From assembly GCA_003342895.1 (NCBI GenBank), contig PTFA01000082.1:2104793-2168792 (forward strand): 64,000 bases of DNA, read 5' to 3'. Of this stretch, positions 35,403-46,830 are shown piece after piece. A model generated the notes under the pieces. That model saw only the letters and a program-made list of their open reading frames with translations, was not told the DNA's origin and made no database searches. Numbering within the stretch: position 1 is the first letter of the stretch; every line of letters starts with the position of its first letter. A program made the position numbers and the translations under genes. This DNA comes from Casuarius casuarius (taxonomy: Eukaryota; Chordata; Aves; Casuariiformes; Casuariidae).

Positions 35403-36899
35403 TGACTTATCCTGCTAACTATGGAACAAGATGTCATTCCCTGGTGCAAGGAAGGGACAGGTCCAAAGTGTCACAGTCCTGCCCATGTGATCTGTTCCCT
35501 GGCAGACTCGTACTGCACACTTAGCTTTTGGGAGCTGATAAAGCTACTGATGCTGAGCAGAATCCCTGGATCTCCCGCTCCCCCTGCNGAGAGACTGCCC
35601 AGGGGTGGCATTTCATGGCCAGTTCTGTCGCCACTCTAGATGGATGATTCCTAGCTCTGCAATTTTATATGAGAGTGCAGAGTAGTAGAAATGGTTCTTT
35701 TCAGGGAGTAGGNTATGGTCCTCCATGCCTCAGAAGGACCCTTGGAGAGGTTTATATTCACAACACCAGTGCTGAAAATATAGAAGCATAAAACTGCATC
35801 AGATAAAATAGTCATAATTATAGCAAGCANATGAGACAAAACCCATTGTCATTTATCTCTCTGGGGACACCATACTTTTTGTTTAAGCCCTGTTATTGGT
35901 GAAGTATGAGTTCTAAAATTATAATAATTAAAATGATTATAAACTGTCAAGGATTGTAATCTTTTTTTTTTTTATATAGCTGGGAACAGTCTGTTCATTA
36001 TTGAAACAAAGATTTGGCTTTAAACTCACAGCAGTTTGAAAGATCTCTGATCTGAATGCAGAGAACATGTCTGAGTGCTGAGGCCCCTTCCTGTAATCCA
36101 GACTTGATCCCCATCCTCCTACATTTGTCATGGAAAAGAAAGGGTCTGTGGTGAGGGACAGTCAAGGACAGTGAGCTAGAAATATGTCACTTCTTGGTCT
36201 TCCAGGANCCTCCTGGTGATTTCTGCCACATTATAAACAATAGCTGAACAGCAGTGCTGCTGACATGTGGAAATAGGCAATAAGTAATTCCTACTTTCTG
36301 GAAAGAGATGCTGAGGATGACAAATCAAGAAACACTATAGGCATCAGCAATTGGAATACAGGAGCCCTTTCATCCCTAGCACGCCCTCAATTCCTCACTT
36401 TATGTTGTATCTTGTGCTGGAGCTGTTTCCTACCATGAAGTCCAAGCTCCAGCTCAGGGCAGACCTTGGGGTGGCCAAGGTGTCCTGCCCAGCAGCCTCC
36501 ACCAAAGGCAGAGNTGACTTTGAGCTTTGTAGGTTGCCAGGGCTAGAATTTAGTAATGCAAGTGAGAGAATGTCTTGAACCCGTGAGGTTCAAAATACTT
36601 TACATTTTCAGATGAACTTTTGGGATGATATGGCCCCAAAATGTCAGCTATGTCTACTCCATGTCAGCAATAAATGAAAGCTGAGATGAGTGTTAGCATC
36701 AGGCACCCATCCAAAACTGTGGGGGAGAGAGGAAGAAGTCTATACCATAGACTTCAAAGAGCCCATATGTCTGATCCGGGACTTGTTATCTGTCTTTTCC
36801 TGGATCGTGCCCATATCTGAGAAGAGGAGGCTGGGTAGCAGCTGGGGAATGGAGGGAAAGAGGAGGAGAAAGGAAAGGGAATCAGAGAAACATTGATAA
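35403..36899. other. Non-coding stretch, no gene recognised
   Basis: I see no supported gene. Several unresolved bases occur (35587, 35713, 35830, 36208, 36514). A purine-rich tract runs from about 36849 to 36885. A seven-base inverted repeat, ttgaacc-cgtga-ggttcaa, lies at 36575-36593. Confidence 0.65.
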
Positions 36900-37265
36900 A
36901 TTCTATTTAGTGAATAACACAATGCATGTAGCAGCACAATGGCTTTTTCTGCAGGCAGATTATCCCAGCCAGAGTCTTTGCTATATTAAAAAGAGGGGGG
37001 AAAATAGAGCACCAAAGAAAAGGAAAGGCAGGCTGTACAGCGGCAATCAATGCTGCCCTTTGTGCTGCCTGACATTTGAGGGACTTGTTATCAACGATTG
37101 CTGGCTGCTTTATCTAAATGTATCTCCCCAGCTGCCAGGCACAGCACTGATAGGCAGCAGAACGTGCTGATGGCCCCAACAGATATTGCAACCGCCCAAT
37201 TCACCCGCGTGCCTTGCTGTCAGGGGCCTGACGGCTTCTGTCACTCCAGTGCTGGCATGCATGTA
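36900..37265. promoter_or_regulatory. Candidate conserved non-coding element (enhancer-like)
   Basis: A repeat-free block carries two CACAATG SOX-type words at 36918-36924 and 36935-36941, a MEF2-like ttgctatattaaaaag, ccctttgtgctgcctgacat (CTTTGTG, SOX/TCF-like), cttgttatcaacgattgctg and two adjacent ggcaatcaatgctgcc/gctgccaggcacag stretches. Base composition is more even than in the flanks. An 86-codon frame crosses it but looks non-coding. Assignment as an enhancer is inference. Confidence 0.35.
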
Positions 37266-37889
37266 CCTACCCCCAGACAAGGGAGAGGGAGAGGACGTTT
37301 TTACTGCTACTCCTCCACATTCCTATTAGCCACTGCTTCATCTTTTTAAAGAAGGAGGGGGAAAAGAAAGGCAGAAAAGGGCCAAATTTTAAAAAGTCAA
37401 GAAATTTTGGGTGGGGGGAGGGAGGAGCTGAAGAAAGAGGAAAATTTACTTTTTTGTTGTTGTTGTTTGTCCTGCAACAGCTCTGTCATCTGCTGCTCTA
37501 GCAGAAATTGCCTTGTGCGCTCTTGCCTTCTCTCTCTCCTCCTTTACTGCAAAAGAGTGATAAGCATAATCTACTGTTTGGCTGCTAGGTTGTCTCTTAG
37601 TGTGGAAAATGCCTCTCTTTAATATTTTCTGTGTATTTATGTAACATATACCATGTATGTATACAGAATGCATGGAGCTGTACGCAAACACATACACTTA
37701 TGCATGCGATTGCCATTAATTTTCATGAATAGAAGATGATGAATGGGCATAAAGTAACAGTTAGCTTGTAACATTTCCTGCATCCCAGAGGATGCGTGTG
37801 TGTGTGCATGTGTGTAAAAATCTGGCACCTCAGTTCCAGCTAGAAAGTGGCTGCTCTTAGGAGAAGTGCAAGCTGGCTCAAAGAAGCTT
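37266..37889. other. Purine-rich and simple-sequence spacer
   Basis: A purine-rich run at about 37345-37445, including gggtggggggagggagg, is followed by TTG repeats and a GT-rich tract at 37792. No gene or interspersed repeat is recognisable. Confidence 0.6.
37792..37816. repeat. GT-rich alternating purine-pyrimidine tract
   Basis: Strict purine-pyrimidine alternation runs for 25 bases through atgcgtgtgtgtgtgcatgt and gtgta. It has Z-DNA-forming potential. Confidence 0.85.
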
Positions 37890-38265
37890 ACTACTTGCTA
37901 AAAAGTAGCCAATTATTGACAGCTTTTAAAGTACAAAAGCTCTCGATTGGTGTGGCCTCTTATTTCAAGAGACAGCTTAAATTATTACCTTTGCTGCTAG
38001 AAAGGTTTTGAGGTATGCAGGGAAATGTCAGCTCATAGGCTTGCGTGTGTATTTATTCTTGCTGGTGCTAATGAATCCATTAAAAATGCAATATGGGCAC
38101 AGTTCAAAGATTTTCCTAAAATGAGCATCTTCTGCTGTCTGGGGGGAAAATGCCATCTCAGACTTCAGAAGAAGCATTTAGAAAAAAATGCAATACATAA
38201 AATAACCACACTAATACAAGGGCCACTGTGTATTAACTGATCTGTTTTTAATGATTCTTCACCAA
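37890..38265. promoter_or_regulatory. Candidate conserved non-coding element (enhancer-like)
   Basis: The block contains ctcgattggtgtggcc, cttaaattattacctttg, gtgctaatgaatccattaaa, aatgcaatatgggcacagtt, cacagttcaaagattttcc (TCF/HNF4-like) and aataaccacactaatacaag (RUNX-like AACCACA). It is repeat-free and AT-rich. The combination of homeodomain, RUNX and TCF-like words in 350 bases resembles ultraconserved developmental enhancers. Untested by alignment. Confidence 0.4.
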
Positions 38266-39304
38266 AATCTAAAAGTAATTGGACAGTGCTCTCAAAAAAT
38301 AGGTAATTCTAGGAAATTAGGATAAATTCTTATCTGTCTCATGCTCAGCTATCGTATGTTAGTTTGCATATTTAACATACATTTACAAGTTATGGACCTG
38401 ATTTTAAAACGTCTGTGAACTACTACCTTGACCATAATAGAAAACCTCACATGCATCTAGAGAAAGTTAATCTTGATAGTATATTTTGAGGAAATTTGGG
38501 CCTTTTTTTAGCACTATGTAGATCATCGCTGTTTCAATTAAACACTTCTTGTGCCTTTTTTTGTTTTTGTTCTGCTGTGAGTTACATCTACTTAGACTGC
38601 GAGATTTTCAGAACAGCATAATTATTATTTCTAGCCTACTATATTTACAGTGCAGGGTGAATGTGCATTACCCTGGGTCAGATCTTGACATCCTTCATCT
38701 GCATATCTTCCCTCTTTAGTTAAGTGGAGGAGTGGTCTAAATGAAGACCATAAATGCATAAACACTTTGGGATTTGGTTCTACAAAAATTAAACACTGGT
38801 GAAAATCAAAAGGCCCAATGAGGAGAAAAGCACACATGCAGGAGAGGTATTCCAGACAGTAAAATCCCTGGGGAGAGCTAGAGACAAAGATCAGATATTA
38901 ATATATACCTGTTTAACAGAAGTATAACAAGCTATTAATAAAAGGCAAGATTTGCCTTTCGGACACGAGATGCTCTACCAGAGCTTCAAGTGTTAGAGTT
39001 GAGCAGAGATGCCAGTTGGTGAGGGGTCTTTGATAAAGATCTGTCTGGGAATGAAAAGGGTTAAAAATCCAGCCCTGACCTGTGAACTGAGCACCCTCAC
39101 TCCCTGCCTCAGCTCCCAATTTTAGCTGAGTCAAGGCATTCTTTGGGTGCAAGAGAAACCAGCGCTGTTGTTTGATACAAGAAATAGGAACAATTTCATT
39201 ATGCATTATGGAGTGACATAAAACAGAGGCCATTCTGCCTAGCTTCACAAGTCACCCAAAATAAGGCACAAGCGTTTTTAATTAACAAATGCTGGCCAAG
39301 CACC
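38266..39304. other. Non-coding stretch, no gene recognised
   Basis: AT-rich sequence with no recognisable exon, repeat or CpG cluster. The reverse-strand frame at 38913-39248 has no family resemblance. Confidence 0.6.
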
Positions 39305-39435
39305 AAGTCCATTNGCCACGCTGCCTGACCACGCGGAACAAGCCTAGCGTATCCCACAGCCCCCACACTGCTCCCCGGCCGTCCGCCGGCCCAGGCAGCG
39401 CAGTTCATAGAGCATAAGCTCAGACACGCGTATAG
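39305..39435. promoter_or_regulatory. Small CpG-rich patch
   Basis: By direct count there are about eleven CpG dinucleotides in 130 bases, including ccggccgtccgccggc and acacgcg, against a CpG-poor background. It is too short for a classical CpG island. It sits beside an enhancer-like block and could be a regulatory element or a small unmethylated site. Confidence 0.4.
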
Positions 39436-39479
39436 CATAACCTTCCAGAGCATTTCTCCTTCTGTGGTGTTAGGAAGCC

Positions 39480-39740
39480 AGTTCCTCCCAAGAGCATGTT
39501 TATATCAATCTAAAATTCATTTCAGCTGAAATATTTATGATTTTTGGCGGGGGGAGGCAGGAGGTCTGGCTGTTGAGTGTGGTCAGATCAAGTTAGCTTC
39601 AGCTGGCAAGGTTGACAAAAGTAGTAATCTTGCTGTCCCTCCTCCCATACTTACATGAGCATTTATTCCAGGCCCTTTCTTAATGCTGTAACATAATTCA
39701 TTAGGACAGCCTTAATGAGCTGGTAATTAGTCTGGTGGGA
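39480..39740. promoter_or_regulatory. Candidate enhancer with homeodomain-site cluster
   Basis: The right part has ttaatg (39680-39685), cataattcattagg (39692-39705), cttaatgag (39711-39719) and ggtaattag (39722-39730): five ATTA/TAAT cores in about 50 bases. The left part has the perfect 14-base palindrome atttcagctgaaat (39519-39532), centred on a CAGCTG E-box, and a tcaatctaaaattcat stretch. No exon or repeat explains it. Confidence 0.42.
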
Positions 39741-39839
39741 GGGGGTGAGGAGGGGAAATAGAAATGCTAGACAGAGAGAAAGTCGAGCAGGCTGGGGCAC
39801 CTTTAAGAGCCCTGAGAGAGCCTTTTGTCAGCAAAATGG

Positions 39840-40020
39840 ATCNGGCTTGCAGGCAGTAAAACTTTCAAATGACCTTCGTGTCAAAATATTAGGCTGCTAT
39901 TTTTCGCTAGATGGTGGTTTCATAAGCATAAAAAGTGCACATATCATTCAGAGTGCTGTGAAATTTGTCTCAAAGATGTGGTGGATTCTTCCCTCCTCCC
40001 CCCGCCTATTTTAGTTTTTC
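39840..40020. promoter_or_regulatory. Candidate conserved non-coding element
   Basis: The block contains cttcgtgtcaaaatattagg, cgctagatggtggtttcata (CAGATG-like E-box neighbourhood), aagcataaaaagtgcacata and cattcagagtgctgtgaaat. It is repeat-free and continues the run of enhancer-like sequence from 36.9 kb. Confidence 0.3.
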
Positions 40021-40055
40021 TTGCAAAGCTAATATTAGCTCTATATGGTATGAAT

Positions 40056-40074
40056 GGGGGGGTAGGGTAAGGGG
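40056..40074 (+). promoter_or_regulatory. G-quadruplex motif
   Basis: A G7 run (40056-40062), then GGG (40065-40067) and GGGG (40071-40074), with spacers ta and taa. If the G7 run is split around one G, four tracts with loops of one, two and three bases result. A looser related G-rich run with three tracts occurs near 40468-40487. Confidence 0.55.
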
Positions 40075-40087
40075 AATGGCATCTAAT

Positions 40088-43000
40088 ATCACAAACTTCT
40101 GCTTTGTCTGAAGATAATGTTTATAGCAGCTCATCTTTGTTCAGCTGATTTTGAGTGCTTGCTCTTTCTTTTTTTCCTCTTCTGAAAAAAGCAGTAAAAT
40201 GCNTACAGTGATATACATGCTAGAGAAAGATATAAAAAGGTGGTGAAATTTTCACTTGTAAAATTCAGGAAAATTGCTTGTAGATGTTTAGAATTTATAG
40301 AAAAAGCTAGATGTTAATATTGCCCTGTAATTTAGAGGGCAGATGTGAGTATAACAAGTATATCAGAACCAACAGTTCATTTCTGGAGGAGGAGTGAAGC
40401 TTTGAAACCGTGACTATTTGAGCGTTCCTTTTGTGAAATCTTTCTTTCCAAGGTTAAATTTTGATATGGGGGTAAGGGGTAGAAGGGTGACTATTTTCTA
40501 CAAAGAAAGGATTTGATTGCTCAAAACTTCAACTCATTTTGTGTTGCACTTGTCTTGAGGCTCCTTCCCTTTCTGTCCTTATCTAACAAGCCCCAGAGCG
40601 GTGGGACTTGTGTAACTTGAATAACTAGCAGAAGACTGATAAGACATTGCTTGAGCTGAACCAGAAGAACATGCAAGCAGCAACAACAGGGATAAGTAGC
40701 CAATTTAATGAAAGTAGAAACTAAGGAGATAACAGAAAGACAGAAAACTTGTCTTATTGATCTGTTGTGCAGTTAACTTTCTTTCTTTTTCCACCATCAC
40801 ATCATACAGAACTATTAACCTATTCCCTCTCTGCCTCCAGTTTCTCACTTATATTTCCCCTTTGAACACCTGAGCCATTTATCATTTGTGAGCAGCCATT
40901 ACAATCATACTCCAGGTGATGTATTGACAGCCAGGCCATTGCAGGTAGGTCAAATCTTCCCTCAGAAGTAGCCATGATTGGTTACCACAGAACTCAGATA
41001 AGAGAAAGCCAGGGCTAGGCTTAATAAAAATCTAGCCCTGCTTTCTAGCCACCATTTTCTGGCTTGGTGTAATTGCTCAGTATAGGAAAGGCAGGAATCA
41101 TATAAAATGTTTGTAAATGTGGCTGAAAGTATCAGGAACTGACCCAGTTTGAGGAATTTATTACTCCTTTTGATATGCCGAAGAAATGTATTTATGATCA
41201 ACTTCTCACTGAGGTTGGACAATGGTTGGGTCTGAGCCTCTCTCTGTGTGTGTGCAAAAGCCACACAGGGCTGGCCACCTTGGAGCTCAGTAATGTGATG
41301 GGATTTCCCTTTGAGACTTAAAGGTTATTTTTCTCACTTAAAACATGGAATTCAAAGAGAAACTTAGACAGGGGTAAGAATGATGTCTGACATCTTCTCA
41401 TGGATCCAAACAGAGCCGGAAATTTTACTTGCATTTGTGAAAAGTTTAAACCTGGAGTTTCACATTACTGTTATTACCGATCATGTGGAAAATAAAACAA
41501 CTTGGATAATTTTTTTTTTTCTCACTAGAATTCTTCTCAAATTCTTTGCTGCTGTTGCAGTTGTGCTCTGTCAGAAGAGCTGCATATGGATCACAATGAC
41601 CTCTGGAGAACATGCAGTTGGTTTTATACCTGTTTCATTTTTTTTCTTTTTTTTCTCCCGCTTTTAAGCTAACAGGAAAGCTGTAGTGAGTCTGTAGCAT
41701 ACAGATCCATTCAGAAAGGCTCCAAGTATGGATGGGGCAAAACGTTGGCATTGCCCTCCAGTTATCAATCATGCTGGCCGGCTACAGCAAAGCTACTGAT
41801 GAAACTCTACTTTTGTTTTTGCAGCCACTTACTGGCAGAGACAACTTCTTTCTACCTTCTAACACGTTATATTCAAGATGGCTCCAGGCACACGGTGCAA
41901 TAGTAAAGGATCAAAGCTCAGTAAAGGAGCCAGATCTGTTCACAAGGTGCAAGGCAATATTTCTGATACTTAATGCACCTATGATTGGCTAATGTCAAAA
42001 AAAGATTCCTTCCAAGATTACCTTGCTTTTTACAGCACAGTTTAGACTTGGGAGGGTCCACCACACTAAAGAATATTTATACTTTTCCAGCGCATAGATG
42101 AAATCTCACAGATGCAGAAATTACAAGCATAGATTGAGGACTGGCAAGGCTGCAAGCACTGTCTAGCTCTCCTTATTATGAGACTTCCCTCCCCTTCCCC
42201 CTTTTATTTCCTTTTTCCAAACTTTGATTTGGGCTGAAATTTTCTCTGTTGGGTGTCTGCTGCAGAATGAAGTTCATCATTCTCAGGAACAGCAAATTTT
42301 AGCAAGGTTAAGGGAAAAATACATGTTAAATTCTGGTGATCTTTTCTTTGCAAAGTCCTATCATTGCCAGGAAAGACAGTATTTTTGACAGGGAACATTT
42401 GTTTCAAAGAGGTATCCTTTTCTGCATGTCTGTGATGATTTGCCAAAATTAGCCAAATTCTTCAGTTTTTGAAAATCTGCAGCATACATAAGCTCAGTAA
42501 ACATTTCTTAGGTGACGGAAAGATGTCCTCATGCTCCATCCTCAGAGAGCAGCACTCTGAGCGGGGCTTTGCTTGCTGGTGCGGCTCTGCATCGCTGTGG
42601 TGCTGGAGCTGGCCAGGCCCTAGAAAATAGAGTGAGAAAAAGTTTCTCCTGTGCGATTAGTGACACTTCTGTTGATTCTGGAAAGATGGAAAAAGGAAGT
42701 GGCTTCAAGTGGAGAGAAAGGAGAAAAGCAGGACCACGGACGAGAAGTAAGTTAAAGGGGCTGGGGCAAAGAACCTGAAGCTGATAACAAGGCTGAAAGT
42801 TTGTAGGTGGAAGACACCAAAGCCAGGAATTAGGATTACCGTGGCAGCAAATACTGGGACTGGGTGGGCAAGGAGATGAAACATAAAGCTGGCCGAGCAA
42901 GAGAGGCTGAGTGAGGCACTTGGAATGTAGTAAGGAGGCTGGGCCAATGTGTGTGGTGTCGGATGAGGTTTGAGGAATACACAAGGAATCAGCTTCGGGC

Positions 43001-44059
43001 TTGGCTTGCTAGACGGAAAGGCTGTGCCTGAGTTTAAATGCCCACGGGATGGAGTAAGGAAGCATCCTGGTGAAGAGAGGGGGACTTGTGAGGGGGAAAC
43101 TGCACAGATTAGAGCAGAAGTGAGCAAGAAGGTGATGTGTTGTGTCAGTAAATACAGAATTATCTGTGTCCATTACACCAAATGCCTTCCCTGCCATGCC
43201 AAAGTACCTGCAATAGCCTCTAAGGTCCTTGAATCTCAGGATTTGTCTGCTATCAACAAATAGCCGCAGAATTGATTGGCAAAGCCTTCCACCCCCTCTG
43301 AAAAATCAAATCGAGTCCCAGATTAGTAGTTCCTTTTGACTTAATATCCCTGTGACTTGCCTCTATGTACCATGGAAGTAAATTAACTGTGAATTAGTGC
43401 CAGAGCCATAAGGAACTCACAGAGAAGTTAATAGTTCTGTCTTCATAGCAGGGACTGAATAATGTGCAGTAAAGTAAGAGCTAGGCAAGTACATAGAACA
43501 ATAGAAACAAAATATTGAAGAAGTGCAGCCTGTGCTGAGGCAAGGGTTATTGGGGCAAAATATATGATTATGTAATTAAGAACAGTATCCTAATTCAAGG
43601 GGAGTGAGTAAAGGCTCTGCAGGCATCCTTCATTCCAGCGTGTCCTAACTCTGCTTTGCCATCTGAATAATGTTCTTCAACTTACACATTGTGTGAGATA
43701 TATTTATCATTGCACTTTCCACCTATCTCTTGCACAGTGTTGAGTGTCAGCAATTCACTGTACGCCATTGCTCAGTAGCAATGTTATTTTTCTTGATCTG
43801 AAAATACCAAAGCTAAAGTTGCCCACATAACCACAACTCTGGTCCCTTATGTAGCCATATTACACGACAGTCTTTAATTACATGAGCTTACATTTTTTTT
43901 TCCTGCTGCATGGTGCTCAGAGACATCTGGCTGTATCGTTCCAAGTGTGGCCTGGGCCTTATTTACCTCACACCATCCAAACTGTGTACTGAATACAAAA
44001 TTATTGATCTTCTGTTGGGTGTTTCATCTGTGCTGTCACCAGTGTTCGAGTGCTTTATG
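40088..44059. other. Non-coding stretch, no gene recognised
   Basis: I see no supported gene. Between about 42650 and 43110 the forward strand is purine-rich, which keeps reverse-strand frames of 140-151 codons open; their proline/serine/leucine-rich products look like translated purine-rich DNA, not protein. No repeat family is recognised here. Confidence 0.6.
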
Positions 44060-44375
44060 CACATTCATGAATCTGAATTCACAGCACCCCTGTGAGACAG
44101 GAGGGTGACAGTATTCCCATTTTACAGATGGGGAGCTGAGTCACAGAGAGATTAAGGTCAAAGGACACACTGATTTTGGGGCCCCAATTTGATGTTTCTG
44201 AGTACTTAGTGTTTTTATAGCTCAATATATGTTCAAAGCACAGCTCCCAGAGACTTCAATTACAGCTTCTAGCACTCAGCACTTTGCAAATCAGCCCCCA
44301 GGGTTTCAAGTCAGGCATCCAGAAAATAAGGAACACACAGTTAGTGACCACCTGTGGTTTATAACTTGGCCAAAT
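44060..44375 (-). repeat. Long ancient amniote repeat relic (MIR/L3-like)
   Basis: From left to right: acagcacccctgtgagacag, tattcccattttacagatgg, ggagctgagtcacagagaga, ttaaggtcaaaggacacact, then agctcccagagacttcaatt, tagcactcagcactttgcaa, atcagcccccagg, caggcatccagaaaataagg and acacacagttagtgaccacc. The first half is the reverse of the MIR-type TGTGACCTTGGGCAAGTCACTTAACC…CTCAGTTTCCCCATCTGTAAAATGGGG segment. The second half matches phrases I know from old amniote relics (AGCTCCCATTGACTTCAATGG, GTGCTCAGCACCTCTGAAAATCAGGCC). It may be one long element or two nested ones. The exact family name is uncertain. Confidence 0.65.
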
Positions 44376-44929
44376 GTGTGNGGATTTTCACGGTAATAGC
44401 AAAAGGCACCTCTCTTATTCCTGGGTGATTCTTTCCTCTCTCTGTCAAGCCATCCAGTCCCAGCAGTAAAACACAGAGTGCTGCTGAGGCTTCTCAGTGG
44501 AGCAGTCACACATCTTCTGGGGTAGGGAGGCAAGAGGAGGGGACCATTCTTATTACTAGCAAAACAAAGCTGTTTGCTTTTATTACGTTCTTGAAAACAG
44601 CTGAAACCACCTTTGCTAAAACTTTCCATACCATTTCAGTCTCTAAGACACAGAGGCTCACCTACAAAGTCTTAAGCCTAAACAGTAAAATTTGGCAGAG
44701 TTACGGCAGACAAAAAGCAAAGTCTTAGAATGGAAGACGACGGGCAACCCTGCTGCAGGTGTTGCTACCTGCTCCACTTCTGCTGCTCTCTAATAATATC
44801 CTGAAGGTAAAGGGGCGATAAACTGAGGCAAATACTCTGTTCTTGTATGGTGTTGGTGTGTTAGCTGTGTTCAGCCTGGGGCAAATCTTTATGGCAGAGT
44901 TATGAGTCCCCTGGAAGAGATATTTTTAA
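44376..44929. other. Non-coding stretch, no gene recognised
   Basis: I see no supported exon, repeat or structural motif. Confidence 0.6.
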
Positions 44930-45035
44930 TGGAGACCTCCCTGGCAGACCATAATTATAGCTGTGCAAGCGGCTTTCATAAAAAACATTTACAATTTGAG
45001 CACAATGGAGCTGGAATCCCCAGACACAAGTCGCT
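44930..45035. promoter_or_regulatory. Candidate conserved non-coding element
   Basis: The block contains tatttttaatggagacctcc, cataattatagctgtgcaag, ggctttcataaaaaacattt (HOX/CDX-like TTTCATAAAA) and tttgagcacaatggagctgg (SOX-like ACAATGG). It is repeat-free. Reported on motif content. Confidence 0.3.
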
Positions 45036-46306
45036 AGCTTTGATAGTATTAACAACAGTGAGATAGCAGTGAGCATGGTAGGGAGAGTGAGTTATATAAA
45101 TGAAATAATAAATATGATTTGTTTTCTTGAAATAGAGAGGTAAAACTGAATTAATCTCATGGTTTTATCTATATTCTACACCTTATTCTCTGTGCTGTCA
45201 GATGCTTGTTTCTGAATAAGGCAAAACATAGCTAGTGAAATGAACTGGAGGTCACTTTGATTTCACAGGGAGAGAAATAATAGATAGAAATATCAGTTCA
45301 TAGCATTGTATAAACTGGGATGAGCTCAAGTGTGGGAAGAAGAGGAGGATTATTGTATTGAAAAGATGCAGGTTGTTCAGATTGAGAGAGNAAAGCAAGG
45401 CTGAGAATAGATCCCTGGGATCTGGTGAGATCCTAGAAAAACTCAAAAATAGTTTCAAAAGACCTGAAAGAAAGACATAAGACACTTGGGATGTGACTTT
45501 TAAGAACTCTTAAGAATCCAGGCTCCTTAGAGGAGCAATACATGTGAAGAAATGGCTGCTCTTAATTATTGCATTTTCTTGTTTACTGTGACTCCATGGT
45601 GCTGCTGATGAATCTGTTCCTTAGCAGCAGCATATTTTGCTTATTAGCTTTTTTGTTGTTCAACAAGAAAACAGAGAGGGATCACTGACTGACAGAGTCA
45701 GATTGCAGGGCAGCAACTCCTCTTGAATTGTTAATAATTAAAGTTCTGCTCAAATGTTTATTCTTTCTTGTTACCACTGCAGGCCTGTTAAGGTGCAATG
45801 GACTGTCCAGCATCATGTCTTATTATACCATAACAGCTTGGTTATGACAGGGAAACCTTGGACCTTGGAGAAAGTAGTGGATTAGATTTCTCCCTAATAC
45901 TTCCAATAAATTGCCCATGTTGTCTCTAGGATGGAAGATATGTTCTGAAGAGTAGTGTTTGAGACCATGCCTTTAAAAAGTACTAAGGAGAGAGAGAGAA
46001 GATACCTATAGGGAATGGAACAAGGAAGTAAGTGTCTTCTTTGCCTGAGTCCAGCTAAATCCTGCTCACCTTTTGAGAGTAGCTACATTAAATCAATGAA
46101 ATAATTTGCACCAGATCAGTAAGCAGGATTTGTTCCCTGGCAGTGTTCAGACAGCTTGGAGTAGTAGAAGAAGAAGCCTCTACCCTCGGGAAAGGAAAAC
46201 AAATAGAAAAGAAACTTCCCAGCTTCTTTTCATAAGTAGTCCTTTACAGGTCACTTTGAGAAGTTTGCATTTATGGCATCAGTACTTGAACCTCCTTTCT
46301 GTACAA

Positions 46307-46323
46307 TGTGTGTGTGTGTGTGT
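46307..46323. repeat. (TG)8 microsatellite
   Basis: Eight TG units follow gtacaa. Short. Confidence 0.93.
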
Positions 46324-46805
46324 AGGCTAAAGCAAGGCTACCAAGTGCCTGACAAATAGAGTCTAACTATGGCAGTGTGAGAGTAAAATAATGAGAGCTT
46401 GAGAATGTGGCTGATAAGCAGTTAGATAATGGACTAACAAGCAGGATGTCTGTAGTCCATCAAAGGGCTAATGAAGGTCTACATGTCCTGTGGTACTGCC
46501 TGAGAAGGATGTACAGATGGAAAATATCCCAGAAATGGCATTTAAGGATATATGTCATGTCCCGAATGCGTGACGATGACAATGATTGGATTCAGTGAGT
46601 GCTTAACCTATGGATAAAGTAATTACTCAATTAAAAAGTGCATGCTAGAAGCTGATAACCAAGTGGGACATGCTTGAAACAAATGTTTACAAAGGAAGGT
46701 TGATGCTGGGGTTCCTTGAATGGCATCTACTGCAGGCAGTCTGGACACCTACACGCGGAGCTGTGCTCACAGCCTGTGGTGCTACCTCATTTCCAGTGAG
46801 GTGCT

Positions 46806-46830
46806 GGGGGGTTTGGGAGTGGGTGCTGGG
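46806..46830 (+). promoter_or_regulatory. Canonical G-quadruplex motif
   Basis: G-runs at 46806-46811, 46815-46817, 46821-46823 and 46828-46830 are separated by three-, three- and four-base loops. A short GC-richer stretch surrounds it. No gene context is visible. Confidence 0.65.

Noticed and set aside
42529..43127. Reverse-strand frames of 151 and 140 codons
   Set aside because: The forward strand is purine-rich here, so the reverse strand reads as serine/proline/leucine-rich translation of pyrimidine-rich DNA. No domain was recognised.
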